DNA of 5,376 bases, taken from NCBI GenBank assembly GCA_024644125.1, contig JAHELQ010000390.1:1-5376 (forward strand). Reading direction: 5' to 3'. Position 1 is the stretch's first letter, and each line of letters starts with the position of its first letter. The DNA comes from Candidatus Aminicenantota bacterium. GTDB taxonomy: Bacteria > Acidobacteriota > Aminicenantia > UBA2199. A program made the position numbers and the translations under genes. Below the pieces are notes generated by a model. The model made no database searches, had not been told where the DNA came from, and saw only the letters and a program-made list of their open reading frames with translations. Positions 1 through 5,376 of this stretch are shown piece after piece.

Positions 1-876
1 GTTCTAAAAAATGGGGAAAGCCAATACGGAAGCCATCCCTCCCTTCTCAGGGCGCGAGCTGATTTTTTTGCCGTGCAAGGGTTATTCCCCGAAGCGCGTT
101 CGTTGTACAGTGAAGGATTGCGGCAATTCCCCGCTTCATTGGAGCTTCATATCGACGCGGCGCTGGACAGCTTTTTTCTCCGCCGGGACGGGGGACAGGC
201 TATCGGGGCATTGGAGTCTCAGATTGCCAAACACCCGTATTCCAGCGAGTTGTTGAACCAGTTGGGACAGTTTTATTACTATGATGGGCAATTGGATAAA
301 ATGGAACAGACATTCCGGCGCGCATTGGAACTAGATCCGTTTCCCAATCCCTATTCCGGCTACCGACCTTTTTCGTTTTTAGGTACGGCATGCCTTGAGA
401 AAGGGGATTACGATGGGGCTGTGCATCATTTCAAACACAGACTGGAAAAGATCGACCGCAACGATCCGCACGCCTACGCTTCGTTGGCCCGGGCGTTCCA
501 TGAAACCGGTCGGCCGGATGAGGCGAAGGCCAATCTCGATATGGCGCTAAAATTGGATTCGGAACTTCCGCTAGCCCGTGAAACGCAGGCCTGCATCTTG
601 ATGGGCGAGGGACAGGTGGACCAGGCGCGTTCAATTCTCGAAGGGATCGTCAATCGCTATCCGCGGCGTCTCGAGGCGCGCCTCTTGTTGGCGCAGATAC
701 TAATGGGGACAGACCCCGCAGGGGCGAAGAAGGCGCTACGGGAAGGCATCGCTCTTTCCAAATCGGAGCAGGCGGCCGCAGAGGTCATTCTCAATCAATC
801 GCAGTATGAATTCGGATTGTTTTCCCGGTCGCTGATTTCCCGGCTTTACAAACTGGACGCGGACCTGGCCGAATAA
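1..876 (+). CDS. TPR-repeat protein, 5'-truncated by window edge
   Basis: The frame is open from base 1 to a TAA at 874-876, giving 291 visible residues. A GTG at 73 could be read as a start, but the residues before it (LLRARADFFA, about 15-24) already form helix A of a TPR that continues through EARSLYSEGL, so the gene very likely begins upstream of the window. About five or six tetratricopeptide-like helical pairs are visible, at roughly residues 13-44, 82-112, 122-156, 157-188, 191-222 and 224-253. They have typical alternation such as LGQFYYYDGQLDKMEQTFRRALELDP. There is no catalytic motif, signal peptide or membrane segment in the visible part. TPRs are protein-interaction scaffolds; whether an enzymatic domain lies upstream cannot be told. 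It is convergent with the five-gene operon on the other strand, with 2 bases between the stops, so a shared function is possible but not implied. The TPR assignment is firm; the partner is unknown. Confidence 0.85.
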   Translation, partial: VLKNGESQYGSHPSLLRARADFFAVQGLFPEARSLYSEGLRQFPASLELHIDAALDSFFLRRDGGQAIGALESQIAKHPYSSELLNQLGQFYYYDGQLDKMEQTFRRALELDPFPNPYSGYRPFSFLGTACLEKGDYDGAVHHFKHRLEKIDRNDPHAYASLARAFHETGRPDEAKANLDMALKLDSELPLARETQACILMGEGQVDQARSILEGIVNRYPRRLEARLLLAQILMGTDPAGAKKALREGIALSKSEQAAAEVILNQSQYEFGLFSRSLISRLYKLDADLAE

Positions 877-878
877 TT

Positions 879-1520
879 CTACAATTCGGAAGAATAGTCT
901 ACATGCAGTTGGAATCGCTCCAACTCCGCCTGCGAGTCGATTCTCGCCCATCCATTGCGCGCCGGATCGAATGGTATGGCGAGCTCTGTGTACATACGGG
1001 GTGTAACATAGATCGCACCGTCATGGCAGGCGATGAAAGATAGAACGCCTGTCCTACCTTTTGAGGCGGGCATTGCCAAAACCCCCCATTGACGGGTGTA
1101 GTCCAGAAGCTCTCGCGCGCCGGACGCTGTTTCCTGTTGCCGCATGTCTTTATAGTAATAACCATCGAGCATCCTGGAAATACCCATGGCGAACGCCAGG
1201 CGTTTGGGGATCAGGTTTACCGGCACCGGCTCGCTATCGGGAGCGACAGAGGAGTACAGATGGACATAGAACATGGCGAATTCTTCTTCGCCGTCGCGGT
1301 CCCAGTCTTTCTTCCTGTACGCGCTCTGTGCCGCGGCAATGGCCCGTAGGTTTTCAAAAGTGATGATTTCATGCCGTTTCATGCCGGCGGCGGTAAATTC
1401 CCGCTGCCGGGCGGCTGGGCCGAGAAGTTGCACGATAGCCCAGACAAGACCGGCGGTCACCGCTAAAGTCGAGATTATCGCGATGGGGGAGATTGTTTTC
1501 CCGGAGGTTTGCCGGTTCAC
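879..1520 (-). CDS. Membrane-anchored pseudopilin-like protein of unknown function
   Basis: This is a 213-residue protein and the last gene of the operon. The start is a GTG at 1520-1518 that overlaps the radical SAM stop (GTGA), with a GGAG 7 bases upstream. Residues 11-33 form one hydrophobic helix, preceded by a short basic N-terminus, so the rest is probably extracytoplasmic. After the anchor come FENLRAIAAAQSAYRKKDWD (55-74) and a DxDxDG acidic loop at 72-77 that looks like a calcium-binding loop. Further on are DGYYYKDM (119-126) and RTGVLSFIACHDGAIY (156-171). The order AQxxY, acidic D-rich loop, GY(Y/R)F, then a GxxSF...DG end resembles the soluble domain of type II/IV pseudopilin-like proteins found in Planctomycetota and Acidobacteriota. 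That resemblance is from memory and has not been searched. The classic prepilin peptidase site (G followed by F-T-L-x-E) is absent, so it is probably not processed as a pilin. It has one Cys (C165). Role unknown. Confidence 0.8.
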   Translation of the reverse strand: MNRQTSGKTISPIAIISTLAVTAGLVWAIVQLLGPAARQREFTAAGMKRHEIITFENLRAIAAAQSAYRKKDWDRDGEEEFAMFYVHLYSSVAPDSEPVPVNLIPKRLAFAMGISRMLDGYYYKDMRQQETASGARELLDYTRQWGVLAMPASKGRTGVLSFIACHDGAIYVTPRMYTELAIPFDPARNGWARIDSQAELERFQLHVDYSSEL

Positions 1521-2710
1521 GCCGGTTCTCCGTTACGGTACTCCACGACAATGGGGCAATCGGGATCCGGTTGGTCGTAGTCGCCGGTGAGAAACCGGGA
1601 GACGCCGTGGCAACCACCTTTGCATATATCCAGGTAATAACACGAGCGGCATGGTTCTTCGGCTCTCTCTACCCAGGAACGAAGGGGCGTTAGCGGGCTG
1701 TGTCCGTTTTTGAAAGCATCGGGTAAATCAAAAACCGAAAGACCGCACGCGTTCAGAAAGGAGCAGCCACTCACCGCTCCGTCGCTACGGACGCCCAACA
1801 ATACATTCCCCGCTTCGCAGCCGTAGGTTGCCATGGCGTAGAGAATCTCCTTCGGCGGTTGGTGAAAGCAATACATGGGGACGAAGGAACAGTCTATCTT
1901 GGCTGCGATACCGGTCTTACGGGACCATTTGGACAACATGGGGATGAGGCCGATGTTCTGCGCGTGGGTGGCGCGTTCTTGAAGATAGAGATCTTTGCCG
2001 CGGCCGGAGGGTTTGAAACGCAGGAATTCTATTTCATTGAGTTTTTTTCGCTTCGCGTAGCGGAACATCTCCGGGATTCCCTCATAATTGTTTTGTCCCA
2101 CCACACAATTGATACCGGTGGAAATTCCCGCGGCCCGCAAATGATCCAACGCCCTGTCGGCGATGGCGAAGGCTCCGGGAGCCCGGTAGGGATTGCCCTG
2201 ATCCGAGGCTTCATCGAGGGAGATGTTCACTTGCCCGAAGACTGTCATCTTACGAGCGATTTCAGCGGTGATTCCGCGGCCGGATACCGTGAGATTTGGG
2301 ACCAATCCAATGCTGCGGGCATGATGGGCAAGATCGAACAGATCTTCCCGTTCCAACGCCTCACCGCCCCCCATCGCCACATGGAACACTCCCATGCGGG
2401 CCAAGACATCCAACGCTTCCTTGAACGCCGCGGTAGCCAATTCTCCGTCGTCGGGTTTGCCTCCATCCATGTAACAATGCGCGCATCCGGCGCCGCAGCG
2501 GTTGGTAACGGCGAAGTGAACTTCCGTTGGCGCCGACAGAAGATCGACTGCTTCATCCCCGGATTCCCACAATTCCGAAGGGCCTGTTCCCAATCCCAGC
2601 ATGTAGTCCCGGTCCACAAACGCCAAAAATGGCGGATCCTCCGAGGCGATGATTCCGCCGAATGATTCAAATCTGTATCTGATTCTTCCCTCGTTTTTGT
2701 GGTTTGTCAT
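1517..2710 (-). CDS. Radical SAM/SPASM domain protein, candidate peptide maturase
   Basis: The 397-residue protein starts at ATG 2710-2708, which has a strong GGAGG 9 bases upstream and overlaps the previous stop (ATGA). The frame stays open to 2947, but that extension lies inside the upstream gene. The radical SAM cluster motif CxxxCxxC is C72, C76, C79 and ligates the [4Fe-4S] that cleaves S-adenosylmethionine. GGGEAL at 114-119 and VNISLD at 161-166 fit the barrel. The C-terminal SPASM domain is complete: C298, a GX4C ending at C316, then CX2CX5CX3C (C354, C357, C363, C367) and C385, enough for two auxiliary Fe-S clusters. SPASM enzymes such as PqqE, AlbA and the anaerobic sulfatase maturases mostly modify peptides or proteins. 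Residues 10-41 (with RFESFGGII and FLAFVDRDY) form a short N-terminal element that is not an obvious PqqD/RRE domain. No subfamily can be named. It is cytoplasmic. The adjacent 90-residue peptide is the likeliest substrate, by inference only. Confidence 0.95.
   Translation of the reverse strand: MTNHKNEGRIRYRFESFGGIIASEDPPFLAFVDRDYMLGLGTGPSELWESGDEAVDLLSAPTEVHFAVTNRCGAGCAHCYMDGGKPDDGELATAAFKEALDVLARMGVFHVAMGGGEALEREDLFDLAHHARSIGLVPNLTVSGRGITAEIARKMTVFGQVNISLDEASDQGNPYRAPGAFAIADRALDHLRAAGISTGINCVVGQNNYEGIPEMFRYAKRKKLNEIEFLRFKPSGRGKDLYLQERATHAQNIGLIPMLSKWSRKTGIAAKIDCSFVPMYCFHQPPKEILYAMATYGCEAGNVLLGVRSDGAVSGCSFLNACGLSVFDLPDAFKNGHSPLTPLRSWVERAEEPCRSCYYLDICKGGCHGVSRFLTGDYDQPDPDCPIVVEYRNGEPA
1528..1531 (-). 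promoter_or_regulatory. Ribosome binding site for the GTG start of the pseudopilin-like gene
   Basis: GGAG on the minus strand, 7 bases ahead of the GTG at 1520-1518, within the last codons of the radical SAM gene. It supports a GTG start overlapping the previous stop. Confidence 0.7.
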
Positions 2711-3993
2711 GGTGTTGGTCCTCCGGTTTTGGATTGAGAGGTTGTATCGGTTTTGGTAAAAGGGCAAAAGCGAAGGACCCAATCGCGGACATAGGGATCG
2801 CGGATATTGCCTATTTCCAGATCCGGATAGGACTTCGGATCGGTCAGCACGCAAGGCTCCGGATCGTCGGAATCGAGTTTGATATAACCTGTGGGATAAT
2901 GCATGAGTCCTTGCTTCGTTGAATGGAAGCTGCTCTGCCCATAACAAGAATGCATATAATATTTGGCCGACAGGGCTGTGAACAATAGGGTTCCGTAAAG
3001 ACAGCAGAGGATGGCGCGCCTGCTTTTGCTATTCACTTGCCGTATTCCCAGAGAAAACACGAAGATTACAATCACTCCCGCGAGACCATAATCATAGAGC
3101 GGTAGCGCCGCTTCGGAGCCCGGACTCCCAGGTGAGGCGTAGAGGTATTCCTTGTCTTCCGCATCCTGCGCTGTATGGGCGACCGAGGGAGCGATGTGAT
3201 GATCGAAATAGCGGCCGGTCAGGTGATGGGAAAGATGGAATATTGCCCACCAGGCGGCGATCAACAGCAATCCTGCTGCCAAATGGCGGATCCGCAACCA
3301 ACGCCAGGGGCGCGATTTATAGAAGAGAATGATGGCGAGTATCGACAAAATCCAACATACCGAAGTTGCGGCTCCTTTGACCGTGTTTACGATATACGCT
3401 TCATACGCCTGATCCCGTTTGAATTTTACCGGATGGAGAAACACAATGCCGGGTTTGATGGCAATGGCTCTGTCCAACGCGCGATACGCCTCTTTGTTTT
3501 GTTTGAGTTTTTCGTAATTGACGGCCAGGGTGAAGTATACTTCGTGCATCCGGTAATAGCCGGGGTGACGGGCGATGGTTTCTTCGAAACCTGCGATATC
3601 CTCTTCGATCTCGCCTCGCGACCGGTTGTGCGCCGCCCGTATCATGCCGGCTCGCAACTTTCCATCCAATTCCCGGAATCGCAACTGCAACGATTTGAGC
3701 TTCGACAACGCTTCGACGGCCCGGGACACAACGGGACCGGTGGATTTCCCTCCGGCGCGCGCCGCCAGCCGGTAGTGCGTGGCGGCCCGCATGAAATCTC
3801 CGCAAATATCTCTATAAAAGTGCCCCAATTCAAGATTGCACGCCGCCCAAATCGCCAGGTCACTCTGGTTTTCGCGAATGGTTGCCGAAAGTAGATTCAT
3901 GGCCTGGCTGTATTGTCCCTCCGCCAGATATTGTCTGTATTGGCCGGGGATGGCTGCCGAGACGGAGATCAAAATCATCAACAAATAATTCAT
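2707..3993 (-). CDS. TPR protein with multipass membrane domain and His-rich loop
   Basis: This 428-residue protein is not one I recognise as a named family. Residues 1-15 are hydrophobic and look like a signal peptide or anchor. TPR-like helices follow at about 18-80 (YLAEGQYSQAMNLLSATIRE) and 125-180 (YFTLAVNYEKLKQNKEAYRALDRAIAIKP). Membrane helices are at about 208-225, 237-254, 303-317 and 327-345. Basic loops at 226-236 (KSRPWRWLRIR) and 318-326 fit the cytoplasmic side, which places the TPR region, the 255-300 loop and the 346-428 tail outside. The 253-273 segment has six His (HLSHH, DHH, H273). Cys residues on the predicted outer side are C52, C64, C350, C381 and C410, possible partners for the Trx-CcdA protein encoded two genes upstream. 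The start ATG at 3993-3991 overlaps the previous stop (ATGA), with AAGGA 10 bases upstream. It may act as an envelope scaffold in this system. Confidence 0.85.
   Translation of the reverse strand: MNYLLMILISVSAAIPGQYRQYLAEGQYSQAMNLLSATIRENQSDLAIWAACNLELGHFYRDICGDFMRAATHYRLAARAGGKSTGPVVSRAVEALSKLKSLQLRFRELDGKLRAGMIRAAHNRSRGEIEEDIAGFEETIARHPGYYRMHEVYFTLAVNYEKLKQNKEAYRALDRAIAIKPGIVFLHPVKFKRDQAYEAYIVNTVKGAATSVCWILSILAIILFYKSRPWRWLRIRHLAAGLLLIAAWWAIFHLSHHLTGRYFDHHIAPSVAHTAQDAEDKEYLYASPGSPGSEAALPLYDYGLAGVIVIFVFSLGIRQVNSKSRRAILCCLYGTLLFTALSAKYYMHSCYGQSSFHSTKQGLMHYPTGYIKLDSDDPEPCVLTDPKSYPDLEIGNIRDPYVRDWVLRFCPFTKTDTTSQSKTGGPTP
2720..2724 (-). promoter_or_regulatory. Ribosome binding site deciding the radical SAM start
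   Basis: GGAGG on the minus strand lies 9 bases ahead of the ATG at 2710-2708, inside the end of the preceding gene. It decides the 397-residue start over the longer open frame reaching 2947, whose extra residues look unlike a protein domain. Confidence 0.85.
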
Positions 3994-4262
3994 CGAGTGC
4001 GTTTCCTTACTGTTTTTTCCTGTTGTTTGAGGTAGTGGCGCATAAAAAACGTTTGCATGGAATTTTTTCCGGTATCTCCCCGCTTTCCCGTCAGTAGTGA
4101 AGAGAGCGCTCCCAGCACGGCTCCGGCCGTGATAAAGACCGCGAACATGATCGCCGGAAGTACAAAAACAATGGAACCCATGGAGCTGGAATTGGGATTG
4201 TAGCCTTGCTTGATTTTCAGGATTTTCCCGCGGTTTTTCTTTTTTGGGGAGTTATTCCTCAT
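3990..4262 (-). CDS. Small cationic membrane peptide with YNPNSSSMGS motif, candidate radical SAM substrate
   Basis: The chosen start is ATG 4262-4260, giving 90 residues. It overlaps the upstream stop (ATGA) and has AGGA 8 bases ahead. An ATG at 4271 would add three residues, but its only purine-rich sequence lies directly against the codon. Residues 1-20 are very basic (KKKNRGK, ILKIK), 21-30 read YNPNSSSMGS, 31-57 are hydrophobic, and 58-90 are again basic (ending in VRKRTR). By count there are 18 Lys/Arg against 2 acidic residues, and no Cys. A short peptide with a leader-like basic part and a Ser/Asn-rich motif, placed two genes before a radical SAM/SPASM enzyme, fits a modified (RiPP-like) precursor. 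It could equally be a small membrane subunit or anchor. No double-Gly leader or known precursor signature is evident. The gene is well supported by its tight junctions on both sides; the function is not established. Confidence 0.8.
   Translation of the reverse strand: MRNNSPKKKNRGKILKIKQGYNPNSSSMGSIVFVLPAIMFAVFITAGAVLGALSSLLTGKRGDTGKNSMQTFFMRHYLKQQEKTVRKRTR
4004..4008 (-). promoter_or_regulatory. Ribosome binding site for the TPR membrane protein
   Basis: AAGGA on the minus strand, 10 bases ahead of ATG 3993-3991, inside the C-terminal codons of the small peptide gene. The spacing is slightly long, but it coincides with an ATGA overlap that would support re-initiation. Confidence 0.55.
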
Positions 4263-5376
4263 GAAATCCATCCTGAATTGTAGATGATGAAGAGCGCCAT
4301 CACCAGGAAAAGAAAGGAGAATCCCAGCTTGACTGCGGCTATGTGTCTCCGGAACAGCTCTCCCAGTTTTTGGGAGGTGAGGCCAAAGAAAACAAACGTG
4401 AAGACGCCGATCAACGGAATGATGAACGCGATATTATAGAGGGAAAGGTAGGCGACGGCCGCTACCCTGTGCCGCGGATCGGCGATCATGGTGACAATTG
4501 GGATGTAGACCTGCCCGGTACAGGTGAGTTCCATTCCGGCGATCACCACTCCCAGTCCGAACGAGGCTCCGCCCAACGCCAGACGGTGGCGGGCGAAATG
4601 GCGGATTTTTTCGTGAATGCCCGACTTGATGCGGTCCGGCAATTGTAACGTGATATCCGCTGATTGGCCCCGGCGGCATTTGAAATAATCGCTGAGTGAC
4701 AGGGCCGCTAATACCAGGACAAACGCCAACAGGATTGTATTGACCACTGCGGAAACGATGCCGCCTCGCGACAACGTCCTGGCCACGCCGAAAAACAGGA
4801 GGCCCATAAAAAAATAGGTCAAAAAAACAGCCAGGGTGAAGATACCGCCGGTATAGAGCATTTTCTTTCGGGAGGCTCCCACCAGACTGAGATAGGAAAT
4901 CAAAAAGATAATGGTGGAGAAGGCGCAGGGGTTGAGGCCGTCCAATAATCCCGCTCCCCACACGATGCCGGCGGTAAGGCCGCTGAAGGCTTGTTCGCCC
5001 ATCGAGATCGTATCGTGCGCTTCCTGGAAGGGCTGGATTCCCCGCTCGATGTATTGGGCCGGACTGGCGCTGAATTCCTGCAATTGGAGAGGAAGCCCCG
5101 TCTCTATTTCCCCTTCTCCCCCCAATACGTTGCGTCCCACGAATATCACCGGAATGTCTGCATCCTGCCGGCCGAATTCGGCGCCGGCGTTGAGCAGTAA
5201 ATCATATGCGCCGGGACGCCCCAGGTCGTAGTAACTCACGCGGATGGCGATGTCGTGTTGCCGGGCCAGGCGCGGTAATATATTGCGCAATAGTTTTTTA
5301 CAATAACTGCAATCGTATGAAAATAGTAGCAAGGGAAGTTCCCTTCGGCCTTCGCCGCCATTGAGCACCAACTCCT
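4259..5376 (-). CDS. Thioredoxin-like/CcdA (DsbD-type) membrane fusion, 5'-truncated
   Basis: The frame is open to the right edge; no convincing start with a ribosome site lies inside, so the N-terminus, probably with a signal peptide, is outside the window. Residues below count from the TTG at 5371. The first about 115 residues are thioredoxin-like: a strand ending FSYD, then CSYC (21-24) as the redox CxxC, and DIPVIF (72-77) with the expected cis-Pro. From about 130 on there are six or so hydrophobic helices with the two conserved CcdA/DsbD cysteines: C149 in GLNPCAFS and C284 in ELTCTGQV. In this family the membrane Cys pair passes electrons from cytoplasmic thioredoxin to an extracytoplasmic thioredoxin domain. 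Here that domain is fused at the N-terminus, rather than at the C-terminus as in DsbD. It is the first visible gene of the operon and overlaps the next by 4 bases. Targets are unknown; candidates are cysteines in the TPR membrane protein. Confidence 0.9.
   Translation of the reverse strand, partial: ELVLNGGEGRRELPLLLFSYDCSYCKKLLRNILPRLARQHDIAIRVSYYDLGRPGAYDLLLNAGAEFGRQDADIPVIFVGRNVLGGEGEIETGLPLQLQEFSASPAQYIERGIQPFQEAHDTISMGEQAFSGLTAGIVWGAGLLDGLNPCAFSTIIFLISYLSLVGASRKKMLYTGGIFTLAVFLTYFFMGLLFFGVARTLSRGGIVSAVVNTILLAFVLVLAALSLSDYFKCRRGQSADITLQLPDRIKSGIHEKIRHFARHRLALGGASFGLGVVIAGMELTCTGQVYIPIVTMIADPRHRVAAVAYLSLYNIAFIIPLIGVFTFVFFGLTSQKLGELFRRHIAAVKLGFSFLFLVMALFIIYNSGWIS
4271..4274 (-). promoter_or_regulatory. 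Ribosome binding site favouring the second ATG of the small peptide
   Basis: AGGA on the minus strand, 8 bases ahead of ATG 4262-4260. The same bases sit against the first ATG at 4271-4269, too close to serve it, so the 90-residue product is preferred to the 93-residue one. Confidence 0.6.

Noticed and set aside
73..75. GTG as the true start of the + strand TPR gene
   Set aside because: The frame is open to base 1 and the preceding residues form the first helix of the first TPR, so truncation by the window edge is more likely. No clear ribosome site precedes the GTG.
873..896. Possible terminator hairpin between the convergent genes (ATTCT...AGAAT)
   Set aside because: Only five AT-rich pairs with a 10-base loop and no following T-run, so it is too weak to call.
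1859..2665. Long + strand open frame of 268 codons
   Set aside because: It is fully antisense to the radical SAM gene, whose Fe-S motifs are unambiguous. Its translation shows no recognisable domain.
2711..2947. N-terminal extension of the radical SAM gene to a 476-residue product
   Set aside because: It overlaps the end of the TPR membrane protein in another frame, has a low-complexity Arg/Ser-rich composition, and the internal ATG at 2710 has an excellent GGAGG site and an ATGA overlap.
3175..3894. Long + strand open frame of 239 codons
   Set aside because: It is antisense to the TPR membrane protein, which has coherent TPR and membrane segments and tight operon junctions. The + strand product looks like a shadow.
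4234..4245. T-rich run as an intrinsic terminator on the + strand
   Set aside because: No stem precedes it, no + strand gene ends there, and on the minus strand it encodes the lysine run of the small peptide.
4259..5371. TTG at 5371 as the real start of the Trx-CcdA fusion
   Set aside because: The AGGAG at the window edge abuts the TTG with no spacing, and an exported thioredoxin domain would need a signal peptide, which must lie beyond 5376.

Overview
The window is wall-to-wall protein coding, with no gap over 300 bases and no RNA gene, mobile element or CRISPR array that I can see. It looks like a Gram-negative-type bacterium of medium GC. The small pseudopilin-like protein (a membrane anchor followed by an AQxxY segment and a DxDxDG loop) resembles proteins common in Planctomycetota and related environmental lineages. 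That placement is a weak inference; no marker gene is present.

Layout. On the + strand, positions 1-876 hold the 3' part of a TPR-repeat protein whose start lies outside the window. Everything from 879 to the right edge is one minus-strand operon of five genes. In transcription order these are: (1) a 5'-truncated thioredoxin-like/CcdA (DsbD-type) membrane fusion, 5376-4259; (2) a 90-residue, strongly cationic, Cys-free small membrane peptide carrying the motif YNPNSSSMGS just before its hydrophobic segment, 4262-3990; (3) a TPR protein with four inner membrane segments, a His-rich loop and a Cys-containing tail, 3993-2707; (4) a radical SAM/SPASM enzyme of 397 residues, 2710-1517; (5) a membrane-anchored pseudopilin-like protein, 1520-879. 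All four junctions are stop/start overlaps of 4 bases (ATGA three times, GTGA once), so the five genes are almost certainly co-transcribed and probably translationally coupled. The operon and the + strand TPR gene converge with only 2 bases between their stop codons.

How they may work together (inference). The radical SAM/SPASM family often modifies peptides encoded beside it. The 90-residue peptide is the best candidate substrate, and it lacks Cys, so a thioether product can be excluded. The Trx-CcdA fusion would move reducing equivalents across the membrane to an extracytoplasmic partner, perhaps the Cys-bearing TPR membrane protein. I do not recognise this gene set as a named system. It is a reasonable candidate for an undescribed radical-SAM peptide or cell-envelope modification system.
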